A DNA stretch of 21,744 nt, taken from an uncultured Saprospiraceae bacterium. Its GTDB lineage: Bacteria > Bacteroidota > Bacteroidia > Chitinophagales > Saprospiraceae. Position 1 is the stretch's first letter. Every line of letters begins with the position of its first letter. A program made the translations under genes and the position numbers. The DNA lies in contig CALBVQ010000052.1 of NCBI GenBank assembly GCA_937969485.1, positions 1 to 21,744 of the forward strand. Direction: 5' to 3'. Shown one piece after another: positions 13,001 to 20,880 of this stretch. The notes beneath the pieces are model-generated. The model searched no databases. It saw only the letters and a list, made by a program, of their open reading frames with translations, and was not told where the DNA came from.

Positions 13001-16000
13001 ATGAGGTATTTCGTCTCCCTTTTCCTACTGATATTTACAAATCAGCTCTTCCCTCAAGATGTAGCGTTTCCACAAGCTTTACACCCCGATCTTCCCTTCA
13101 CCTACGTAAAAGTTGATGACAATACTCCTGCTTGGGCCAAGCTATTGTACGGCGAAAACCCCAATATCAGAGAGATCAACGCATTATACTCCACATGGAG
13201 AGCGAAGAATCCGGACGTTAAAAATGGGCATACAAGAAATTACAAGCACTACCTAGCTTACTTAATTCAGAACCAAGCGATCAATGCCGAGGGATTTGTC
13301 GAACTTCCTACCGACGAACTGGCGCTGGCAAAGGCATGGCAGAAAAAAAGAAATTCAATACTTAAAAATAAAAGTTCACTTTCTAATCCTTGGACAGCAG
13401 TGGGGCCAAACCTCGTGCCAATCACGCAAGGTCGAGTAAATGCACAATCCAATGTTTACGCAATCGATCAGTCTAAATCAAATCCGGATATTCTCTATAT
13501 GGGAACCGAAACAAACTACATTTTCAAGTCAACGGATCACGGTCTTACATGGAATTCGATTAGTGACGATTATGTATTTGGCGGATACATGGAAGTAGAA
13601 ATTCATCCCACGAATCCAGACATTGTTTACCTTGCTACTTCTCACGACATTATGAAAACTACTGATGGGGGCGCAACATGGGTTTCAGTACGTTACAATT
13701 TTAATCAACGAATGTCGTCAATCATTATTGATCCATCCGATCCAGAGACGGTCATTGCAGGAGGAGTAGAAGGGATGTACCGAACAGAAAACGGTGGCGC
13801 AACGTGGACAACAATCACAACAACAAGAGTATTCGACCTGAAATTCAAGTCGGACGATCCCAATGTTGTATTTGCCTTATGGAATAATTCAACCGCTCTT
13901 GTAACCGACTTTTATCGATCGACCGATAATGGTGTTTCGTGGAATAAGATTTCTACGGGATGGGACGAACCGAATGGAAGTACTGCAAATTCAGGTGGAC
14001 GAATGACAACTTCCGACATTTATTCTGGGGTAATTTATACGTTCACGGGTGCAAAGTATACACATCTTTCAGATCCTAAAAACGGAATCAAAATAAGAAA
14101 GAGTTCGGATGCTGGTTTGACATGGAGCTTACTGGTTGATAGTGACGATGTATTTACGAGAGATGGAAGTTCAAGCACGACTATTATTAATAATGGACAA
14201 GGTTATTATGACTGGGATATAGAAATGATGGATGCAGATACGAATATGGTCATGCTTGGAACACAAAACAAGTGGCTAACGGACAATGGCTTTAGCAATA
14301 ATACGCTGAAGATGTGGGGTTCGACAGTAGGCGGTCATTCTGATATGCAAGAGGCGCTTTTTAATGGAGATGATTTTTGGGTAGCTACGGATGGGGGTTT
14401 AGTAAAATGTGATCCAGGACTGATCGGTTACGAAATAAGAATGGAAGGGGTAAATTGTGCTGAATTTTGGAGTTTCGATCAAGGATGGAACAGAGATGCC
14501 CAAGTAGGATCTTTGTATCACAATGGAACAATAGGTAGTACAGATACTTACGATGACGGCATCTTTAGATTTTTCGGTGGTGCGGAACCTAGTTTTTCGG
14601 CTTTGAAACATCCATATCCAGACAAGATAATTTCCAAAGGTTACGGCTCGGTCGATGGCCGTTCAATGCCTGATAATTTCGACGATCCAGAAACCTCCTT
14701 CAATTACAATCTTGTCCCGAATTCCAATTACGCGATATGGTTAACTAATGAGGAAAGTGAAATCGAACCGAGTCCATATAATTACAATATTCACTGGGCA
14801 GGAGAAGGAAATCGGCTGATGAAAAGTCTTGATTTCGGGTTTACATGGACCGAATCGTTTGTGGGTAGAGTTGATGGAAAAATCACTAAAATTGAAATCC
14901 CCAAGGCAAATTCCGACATTATTTATGTGGGCGAATACCACAGTTCAGGATACGCTATTTATAAGTCAGTAGATAATGGTGCTACTTTCCGCGCATTAAC
15001 AGGTCTACCGGATATTGCAGGATCAGATGATGATGGCGTATTTATGTCCTGTGATCATTCCGACGAAAACATTCTATTTATAGGGTTCCGGGAAAACGAC
15101 AACGATAATGATAAGGTATGGAAAACTGTGGATGGTGGTGTAACATGGACGAACATCAATAATGGAAGCGATATACTAGATGGAGAATCAATGACTGATC
15201 TTCTTGCCATTTCAGGAACGGACGGGGATGTGTACGTAACTACGAATCATGGTGTTTTTCACAAGTCGAACAATTCGGACTGGATAGCTTGTATCGATGG
15301 ATTGCCCGTAAACTTAAATATTCGACATATCGAGCCATTTTATAAAGAAGGAAAAATTAGAATAGGGACGATGTTTCGAGGGGTTTATTCGATGGATATG
15401 ATTAACGAGCCTACCGAAATAGTTGTGCAGCCAACTGTCAGTAACACGGAAGGTCGATGTTCCAAAGACACTTTTTTCTTTGAAGACTATTCAGTGCTGA
15501 ATCACGATGGTGCGAGTTGGGCTTGGTCTTTTGAGCCAGCACCGGCCTATGTTGACAATGCTAACATCAGAAATCCGAAAGTCGTTTTTCCAGCTAATGG
15601 AACATATCAAGCTTATCTATCCGTTACACAGAATGGCCAAACAATCACAGACACGCTAGATCAACCGATTATTCTTAACTCACTTTGCGAGCCCGATAAA
15701 TACGCTGGAAAAAGTTATTCGATGTCTGCTTATGGCGAATACGCGGATGTAGGAAATATAGGTGGCTCAATGTCGGAATGGACTGTAAGTTTTTGGGTTA
15801 AACCCAAAGTAAATGCCATTAATACATCGACAATGTTTGATATACTAGACAGCAACAACAGCAGACAGTTTTGCGCTAATTTTTCTGGTTCGAGCATGAA
15901 TCCTACAATGCATTATTTAAATGCTGGAAGTAATGCCTGGGGAGTCAATCCCAACATGGCGCTTACTGCTGACGAGTGGAATCATCTTGCGTACACATCA

Positions 16001-17230
16001 AGTGTGATCACGGGCAATGTGACCATTTATGTAAATGGAGTACCGTTTGTTTACCCCAATGTAAATGCGGTGCCTATCGAATTTGATAGGATTCTTGTCG
16101 GCTGGCAATATGCTTGGTGGGGCGGAAGATGGTACGACGGAGAGTTTGATGAATTAGCGATATATAATCGTGCATTGAGTCAGGATGAAATCCGTTTACG
16201 CATGCATATCACTAAGGATTTAACAAACGATGTGGGTTTGATTCATTATTACCAATGGAACGAGGGCATAGAAGGAACAACATACGATAAGGTAAATATC
16301 AAGCACCTCTCTTTACGTGGTTCGATTGTCGAATCAAATGGACCATTTGCTAAGGGAACATCCTCTAAAATGAACGTCACAAGCGGCGGTCTTAAGCAAT
16401 TTACAAATGAGGGATTAGAATTGACATTCCCACCCAGCGGCACATACCCGAATGGAGAGTTAGTTGTAACACGTTTAGACACGGTACCAGATTTTTCTCC
16501 TTCGGAAGATGAAGGGTCGAACAAGTATTGGGTGATACATAATTTCGGGGCGAACAACAATTTCTCTGCACTCACCAATATTAAGTTTACAGGCTATGGG
16601 GTTCTCAGCAGCACTGAAGCATCGAACCCTACAGAATTTGAATTGTATCAGAGGAATTTTGGACAAGATGAAAACACGTGGGGAAACAACATTGATCTCG
16701 CAAGTACGATTGAAGAAGATCCCATCAATAAAATCACTTACCTCAATCCAGGAATTACTTCATTTGGTCAATATTATATTACGAAAGGTGATTGTATTTC
16801 GGAGCCCATTATTGCTAATTCACTAAATTCGGGAGCTGGAAGTTTACGACAAGCCCTACTTGATGCGTGCCCGTCGGACACCATCACATTTAATCTAGTG
16901 ACGGATAATAATCCTTTACTTGTGAACACGATGCTACTTGATATTGATAAGGACGTCTACATTATGGGTAACGGGAATGACCGTTCGATAATTAATGGAA
17001 ATTCGAGTAATTTAATATTTAGGATTTTGGATCCGTCAACGAAGGTTGGGATGGAAAAAATTACTTTGCAGAATGGGTTTGACACGAGTAATGGGGGAGC
17101 CTTGATTAATAAAGGACAATTACGTATTAAGGATTGCATATTTATGAACAATTTTGAGGGGCTTACGCCAAAAGCGTTCACAAATAGTGGTAAGGTGACG
17201 ATAGAAGAAGGAGTAGAAATTGAAGAGTGA
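13001..17230 (+). CDS. Giant secreted BNR/Asp-box, PKD, LamG and beta-helix protein
   Basis: This is a 1409-residue secreted protein. A signal peptide MRYFVSLFLLIFTNQLFPQ is followed by a long beta-propeller region (about residues 125-800). It has eight Asp-box motifs, for example STDHGLTWNSI, TTDGGATWVSV, TENGGATWTTI, SLDFGFTWTES and TVDGGVTWTNI. A PKD-like domain lies at about 810-890 (SWAWSFEPAPAYVDNANIRN, then VVFPANGTYQAYLSV). A LamG/concanavalin-like domain lies at about 905-1075 (WTVSFWVKP, DEWNHLAYTS, GEFDELAIYNRALSQDEIR). The last 140 residues (SLNSGAGSLRQALLDACPSD, then GGALINKGQLRIKDC) resemble a right-handed beta-helix of the kind found in adhesins. Many such proteins end in a type IX secretion sorting domain; none is recognisable here, and the gene stops at TGA after VEIEE. 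Likely a surface or extracellular glycan-binding or degrading protein; activity is not assignable. It is flanked by hairpin repeats. Confidence 0.85.
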   Translation: MRYFVSLFLLIFTNQLFPQDVAFPQALHPDLPFTYVKVDDNTPAWAKLLYGENPNIREINALYSTWRAKNPDVKNGHTRNYKHYLAYLIQNQAINAEGFVELPTDELALAKAWQKKRNSILKNKSSLSNPWTAVGPNLVPITQGRVNAQSNVYAIDQSKSNPDILYMGTETNYIFKSTDHGLTWNSISDDYVFGGYMEVEIHPTNPDIVYLATSHDIMKTTDGGATWVSVRYNFNQRMSSIIIDPSDPETVIAGGVEGMYRTENGGATWTTITTTRVFDLKFKSDDPNVVFALWNNSTALVTDFYRSTDNGVSWNKISTGWDEPNGSTANSGGRMTTSDIYSGVIYTFTGAKYTHLSDPKNGIKIRKSSDAGLTWSLLVDSDDVFTRDGSSSTTIINNGQGYYDWDIEMMDADTNMVMLGTQNKWLTDNGFSNNTLKMWGSTVGGHSDMQEALFNGDDFWVATDGGLVKCDPGLIGYEIRMEGVNCAEFWSFDQGWNRDAQVGSLYHNGTIGSTDTYDDGIFRFFGGAEPSFSALKHPYPDKIISKGYGSVDGRSMPDNFDDPETSFNYNLVPNSNYAIWLTNEESEIEPSPYNYNIHWAGEGNRLMKSLDFGFTWTESFVGRVDGKITKIEIPKANSDIIYVGEYHSSGYAIYKSVDNGATFRALTGLPDIAGSDDDGVFMSCDHSDENILFIGFRENDNDNDKVWKTVDGGVTWTNINNGSDILDGESMTDLLAISGTDGDVYVTTNHGVFHKSNNSDWIACIDGLPVNLNIRHIEPFYKEGKIRIGTMFRGVYSMDMINEPTEIVVQPTVSNTEGRCSKDTFFFEDYSVLNHDGASWAWSFEPAPAYVDNANIRNPKVVFPANGTYQAYLSVTQNGQTITDTLDQPIILNSLCEPDKYAGKSYSMSAYGEYADVGNIGGSMSEWTVSFWVKPKVNAINTSTMFDILDSNNSRQFCANFSGSSMNPTMHYLNAGSNAWGVNPNMALTADEWNHLAYTSSVITGNVTIYVNGVPFVYPNVNAVPIEFDRILVGWQYAWWGGRWYDGEFDELAIYNRALSQDEIRLRMHITKDLTNDVGLIHYYQWNEGIEGTTYDKVNIKHLSLRGSIVESNGPFAKGTSSKMNVTSGGLKQFTNEGLELTFPPSGTYPNGELVVTRLDTVPDFSPSEDEGSNKYWVIHNFGANNNFSALTNIKFTGYGVLSSTEASNPTEFELYQRNFGQDENTWGNNIDLASTIEEDPINKITYLNPGITSFGQYYITKGDCISEPIIANSLNSGAGSLRQALLDACPSDTITFNLVTDNNPLLVNTMLLDIDKDVYIMGNGNDRSIINGNSSNLIFRILDPSTKVGMEKITLQNGFDTSNGGALINKGQLRIKDCIFMNNFEGLTPKAFTNSGKVTIEEGVEIEE

Positions 17231-17236
17231 TTTCAA

Positions 17237-17272
17237 CTCGAATTATGCATTAGGTTTTGGTATAATTGCGGG
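17237..17272 (+). mobile_element. Internally deleted MITE copy (36 bp)
   Basis: CTCGAATTATGCATTAGG at the left and ATTGCGGG at the right are degenerate ends of the family described at 10294. The exact 5-bp duplication TTCAA (17232-17236 and 17273-17277) shows that this tiny element, or its longer ancestor, transposed here. It lies 6 bases beyond the stop of the giant gene. Confidence 0.7.
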
Positions 17273-17277
17273 TTCAA

Positions 17278-17404
17278 TTTGGAATGAACCCTATGGTCAG
17301 TTCATCTCTCTCAGGGAAAGTAATCGGAAATTACTCGTATAGGCTGATGCTGGTTATGGAGAAACTAATGCTACATTCAACGTACTAAATGGGATAAAAA
17401 TCTT
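17278..17404. other. Intergenic stretch between convergent genes
   Basis: No gene is seen. It contains a small hairpin GTAAT-CGGAA-ATTAC near 17320. The giant gene and acr3 converge here. Confidence 0.4.
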
Positions 17405-17418
17405 TTGGCGGAAGCCAA
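17395..17418 (-). terminator. Putative rho-independent terminator of acr3
   Basis: On the minus strand TTGGC-TTCC-GCCAA (17418-17405) is followed by AAGATTTTTAT, a fair T tract, 13 bases after the acr3 stop. The hairpin is also copy 3 of the GGCGGAAGCC repeat, so its use as a terminator is inferred. Confidence 0.5.
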
Positions 17419-17430
17419 TAAAAAAACGAA

Positions 17431-18489
17431 TCAATAAACCCATTTATTCGCAACTCTCACCAAAGACAACATAATAGGAACCTCAATTAATACCCCAACA
17501 ACCGTCGCCAACGATGCACCCGAATTTATTCCAAATAATGAAATAGCAACAGCAACAGCTAATTCAAAAAAATTACTAGCACCTATCATAGCAGCAGGTG
17601 CACAAATCGCGTGGGGTAATTTAATTAATTTTCCTAGGCCCCAAGTCACAAAAAAGATGAGATATGTTTGAATAGCAAGCGGGATTGCAATCAATAAAAT
17701 AGCCAATGGTTGTTCGACAATTTTCTCCCCTTGAAAGGCAAATATTAAGACAAGCGTTGTTAATAAAGCAAATATTGAAATCGGTTTTAATCTTTTTAAG
17801 AAAACCTCCCTAAACCAAATCTCTCCTTTGGACTTTATTAAGATCCGATTAGTGAGATATCCGGTCAATAATGGAATTACCACGAAAATTACGACTGAAC
17901 TTAGTAACACATCGTAGGGAATCCCGAGTTGGGTTCCGCTTTCATCAGTAAAAGTAAAACCACAAATAGAAAGTAGGAATGCAACGATAGGTATAAAGGC
18001 GAATAATAGAATAATGTCATTAATCGAGACTTGAACCAAGGTATAATTCGCATCACCTCTTGTTAGATAAGACCATACAAATACCATGGCTGTGCAGGGC
18101 GCAGCACCAAGTAAAATTGCCCCTGCCAAATAATCATTTGCTAAGTGTGTAGGAATAAAATTCTTAAAAACGATATGAAAAAACACATAGCAAGTAAAAG
18201 CCATAGTAAAAGGTTTAACCAACCAGTTCATTCCCACGGTCAAACCAAGTCCTTTCCAAGAATTACCAACATCTTTTAAAGAAGAAAAATCAATTTGAAC
18301 CATCATAGGATAAATCATTAACCACACAAGGATGGCAATGGGAATATTAATGCTTGCAATATTCCATGTATTCATGACCTCCATAGATCCCTTTGCAAAA
18401 TAGCCTATAGTTACGCCAAGCACAATACACAACAAAACCCATACAGTCAAGTACTTCTCAAAAAATGCAATTTGTGGTTTTTGATTCAT
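17431..18489 (-). CDS. acr3: Arsenite efflux transporter Acr3
   Basis: This 352-residue ACR3/BART-superfamily transporter (PF01758-like) has ten membrane segments and exports arsenite, As(OH)3, across the inner membrane. Signatures are LVWLMIYPMMVQIDF near residue 60, LLGAAPCTAMVFVWSYLTRG at about 127-145, VQVSINDIILLFAF, and CAPAAMIGASNFFELAVAVA at about 296-315. Cys132 and Glu309 align with the Cys and Glu shown to be essential in characterised Acr3 proteins (Cys129 and Glu305 in Alkaliphilus). No arsR repressor or arsC reductase gene is adjacent, which is unusual, since these commonly share an operon in Bacteroidota. The start is ATG with a usual N-terminus. The upstream region carries TACCTTTA, a weak -7 match. 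Confidence 0.93.
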   Translation of the reverse strand: MNQKPQIAFFEKYLTVWVLLCIVLGVTIGYFAKGSMEVMNTWNIASINIPIAILVWLMIYPMMVQIDFSSLKDVGNSWKGLGLTVGMNWLVKPFTMAFTCYVFFHIVFKNFIPTHLANDYLAGAILLGAAPCTAMVFVWSYLTRGDANYTLVQVSINDIILLFAFIPIVAFLLSICGFTFTDESGTQLGIPYDVLLSSVVIFVVIPLLTGYLTNRILIKSKGEIWFREVFLKRLKPISIFALLTTLVLIFAFQGEKIVEQPLAILLIAIPLAIQTYLIFFVTWGLGKLIKLPHAICAPAAMIGASNFFELAVAVAISLFGINSGASLATVVGVLIEVPIMLSLVRVANKWVY

Positions 18490-18629
18490 GCGGGTAAAGG
18501 TATAGGTTTTGCCGAAAAGAAGTTAACAAATGTTAAAAAGCTAAGGAAACAAAGTATAATACCGTAACCAAGGTAATTTCATGGAAAAATGTTAGATTAG
18601 AACCCGGAGAAAATAATAATAGCTTAAGA

Positions 18630-19278
18630 ATGAGATTTATATTGATAGGATTTTTAGTATTTAATTTTTTTTTATCATCCTCTGCTCAAGGGATGGATCA
18701 AATCAATTTTATAATTGAGATTAATGAGGAAATAGCTGTTTCTAGTATTGCGAGAGCTCGTATTATTAAAGTGGATTTAGTCACAGAAAAGGAGATTATT
18801 TTTGATGTTTCATATTTTCCTGGATTATTAACTTTCGCTGATTCTGATCTAGATGTAATATTTACTGAAGATAGTAAGGTAAGTTTAGCGTTTGATTACT
18901 ATTCGCATGATGGAAATAACTATTATGAAATTGAATTAAATAAGAATTGGCTATTAAGTAGTTATTGTATACTTAGAATATATGATTTAACCCGAATTAT
19001 GCATTAGGTTTTCGTGATGAGAGCTTAAAATGCAAAGAGAATGGGAGCTCAACAGTTCTTTTGAGGCGCACAGGCGTGGTCCCTATCACGGTGAGCATCA
19101 AAAGAGCTGGACGTTCCCATTGTCGAAGCAGTTTCAGCTCGTAATAGATATCTTAATGCATATTTCGGGTTTAAACTTTCGAAAGTATAGAAGAATATAT
19201 TCGCCATTGTCTAAGACTCGTAATTATACATTTGAAATTGATTCTCAAGATCATTCCTTTAAAAGGATTAGAAAATAA
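18630..19278 (+). pseudogene. Small secreted protein gene disrupted by a MITE
   Basis: The 5' part encodes a signal peptide MRFILIGFLVFNFFLSSSAQ and a beta-rich domain (INFIIEINEEIAVSSIARAR, then VSLAFDYYSHDGNNYYEIEL). At 18991 a MITE enters the gene and the frame ends at TAG/TAA signals inside it (19005-19007). If the element and one TTTAA duplication are removed, codons GAT TTA join to AAC TTT and the frame continues FRKYRRIYSPLSKTRNYTFE to the TAA at 19276-19278. The ancestral product would have about 154 residues. The family is not recognised. The truncated 125-residue product might still be made and exported. Confidence 0.85.
18991..19169 (+). mobile_element. MITE-like palindromic element, full-length copy 2
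   Basis: This 179-bp element has ends CCCGAATTATGCATTAGG and CTTAATGCATATTTCGGG and an exact 5-bp duplication TTTAA (18986-18990 and 19170-19174). It is nearly identical to the copy at 10294, differing by a few substitutions and two extra bases. It is inserted in the gene starting at 18630. An open frame starting at 19030 within it (MQREWELNSSFE) is an artefact of the palindrome and is followed by the interrupted gene's own tail. Confidence 0.88.
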
Positions 19279-19400
19279 GAGAGCGCACAACGTTTCTTTG
19301 TTGATTATTTCACAGTTGATGATGGGATTCATATAGATAGCTCTTTCTTAGATTAGTTTAGTAGTACAAGTCTATTGAAGGCCAAAAAATAACTAGAATC

Positions 19401-20110
19401 ATGATCAAAAATCTTATAGCCGTTTTATTGTTGATAGCTTCATACTCATGTAAGGATAAGGTTGAGATAAAACCAATGAAGTACGATAAAAATGGGATCA
19501 ATTATAATTGTGATTCATACTTTACTAAAGGTGTTTTGCAAAAAGTTGAGTGCTTTAACAAAGATAGAGATACTCTATTGATTGAGTTTTATAAAGATGG
19601 GTGATGCATGGGTTATCAACAGAGTTGTTTCCAGCCGGAGGTGTCAAGCGACAAGGTAATTATCGATACGGAGTACAAGATGGAATTTGGAAAGAATATT
19701 TTAAAACTGGAGTTTTAAGCCAAACAAGAATTTACAAAAGTGAAAGTGATTCATTATTGATTGTCTACGAAAAAAATTATACAACAGAAGGAAAATTAAA
19801 TACATTGATCTATCAAATTGATAGAAATTTTGACAAAGACCTATATGCCATAAATGACACCGTAAATATGGACATTATTTTAAGATATAGTGAGAACCCA
19901 CAAGTGAGTATTGGTGTTCTCTGTAATAATGAAGCCACATCTACAGTAGACACGCTATTTAGTAATGATAATAAATTGAATTACTCATTTATTGTAAAAG
20001 AAAGAGGAAATTTTGAAGTAAACTGTTATCTCTATGAGTACGATGAAAATGATGAAGAAATTGGGTCTCGGCCATTTAGAGATACTATTCACATCCTTCT
20101 ATCACAGTAG
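19401..20110 (+). pseudogene. MORN-repeat (YwqK-like) lipoprotein, frameshifted
   Basis: The first part (19401-19604) encodes a lipoprotein signal MIKNLIAVLLLIASYSC with lipobox SYSC and ends FYKDG. The second frame continues at once as MHGLSTELFPAGGVKRQGNY, then GIWKEYFKTGVLSQTRIY, which are MORN_2-type repeats seen in YwqK-family lipoproteins. The break at 19599-19603 sits after the FYKDG of a repeat whose next residues (MHGLSTEL) are in the other frame, so a one-base deletion is the simplest explanation. The C-terminal part (about 90 residues) is beta-rich and unrecognised. A GTGA overlap of two genes is the alternative, but the repeat running across the break argues against it. Restored length would be about 236 residues. 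Confidence 0.7.
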
Positions 20111-20123
20111 CTTTAGTGTTTTA

Positions 20124-20175
20124 CTCGAAATATGCGTTAAGATGTCTAATACGAAAACCAAATGCATAAAATGGG
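20124..20175 (-). mobile_element. Internally deleted MITE copy (52 bp), reverse orientation
   Basis: Read on the minus strand, the left 25 bases (TTATGCATTTGGTTTTCGT core) and the right 25 (ATCTTAACGCATATTTCGAG) match the two ends of the 10294 element, with the whole middle lost. The flanks TTTTA and TTAAA agree at only 3 of 5 positions, so the insertion is older or has drifted. Confidence 0.65.
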
Positions 20176-20207
20176 TTAAAGTATGGACAAAGCTAAAAAG
20201 GAGAAAA

Positions 20208-20669
20208 ATGACAGTGACGTACCACAAGAATATAATTGTACTTATTTGTTTATCAATGTTGGTAGGTAGTTGCATAAGTCATGCAATTAATAAAAGTAAA
20301 AATCTAAAATGCGAAATTATTGAAAAAGTAATTAATCATCCCGAGGTGACCAAAACACTACTTCTAACTGAAAACACGAAGTATAAAGAGAAGGTAAGAA
20401 TATTCACCTTGGAAGAAGAAATACTTTGTTCAGGAATTACAAATACTGGCTGGCAATTTAACACATTTTCAAACGCAAGGCCATCAATTAATACCGGATA
20501 TAACAGAGACTTGTTTGTCTACTTTGATCATAAAAGTAAATTAATCAAAGTATATCTCGCGAGCCATCAACACGATAACAACAGACAAACAACCTACTTA
20601 CTGGAGTTTAAAAATAATGAAAGCTTTGAGATTGTCGGCTTTTCTGAATATACTGACAGTAACTTCTGA
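20208..20669 (+). CDS. Uncharacterised lipoprotein
   Basis: This 153-residue protein has a lipoprotein signal ending in the lipobox LVGSC (NIIVLICLSMLVGSC). The mature part has no recognised family; it is basic at first and then beta-rich (DLFVYFDHKSKLIKVYLASH, TTYLLEFKNN). I chose ATG at 20208, because it is preceded by AAGGAG at a good distance (20198-20203) and begins a signal peptide. The longer frame from 20034 would run through the MITE remnant and the previous gene. The Shine-Dalgarno-like site is unusual for Bacteroidota. Confidence 0.65.
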   Translation: MTVTYHKNIIVLICLSMLVGSCISHAINKSKNLKCEIIEKVINHPEVTKTLLLTENTKYKEKVRIFTLEEEILCSGITNTGWQFNTFSNARPSINTGYNRDLFVYFDHKSKLIKVYLASHQHDNNRQTTYLLEFKNNESFEIVGFSEYTDSNF

Positions 20670-20731
20670 TAGAAGGATACTATCTCTGCTTTTTCTGAAG
20701 CAGTCCAGCTTTTTTCTATGTTTACTCATAA

Positions 20732-20767
20732 GACACAAATTAAAACTCTTTAAGCTAATTTTGTGTC
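20732..20767. repeat. Small inverted repeat
   Basis: GACACAAATTA (20732-20742) faces TAATTTTGTGTC (20756-20767) with one bulge, forming a stem-loop between the lipoprotein gene and the VWA-like gene. Its right arm includes TAATTTTG, an exact -7 motif on the plus strand. It may be a terminator, an operator or a minute mobile remnant. Confidence 0.4.
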
Positions 20768-20852
20768 CAGTTCTTTATCGGAACAAGATCACATTCCACA
20801 TTTAATTTTAAAAACGACTCCCGCTTGGTATTTTTGTTGGCACAGAGTTTGC

Positions 20853-20877
20853 TACAATATTAGTATAAAATATTGTA
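20853..20877. promoter_or_regulatory. Perfect 9-bp dyad directly before the VWA-like gene
   Basis: TACAATATT (20853-20861) and AATATTGTA (20869-20877) form a perfect inverted repeat with a 7-base spacer. It ends 3 bases before the ATG at 20881. A dimeric repressor could bind here, or the mRNA could fold over the start region. A TTTG lies just upstream (20848-20851). Confidence 0.4.
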
Positions 20878-20880
20878 ATC

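Noticed and set aside
16249..16578. Minus-strand frame of 109 codons inside the giant gene
   Set aside because: It is antisense to a continuous 1409-codon frame with clear domains; a shadow frame.
19030..19169. Frame inside the MITE (MQREWELNSSFE...) as a gene or transposase remnant
   Set aside because: It is formed by the palindromic element, is shifted by the indel in copy 1 and has no transposase motif.
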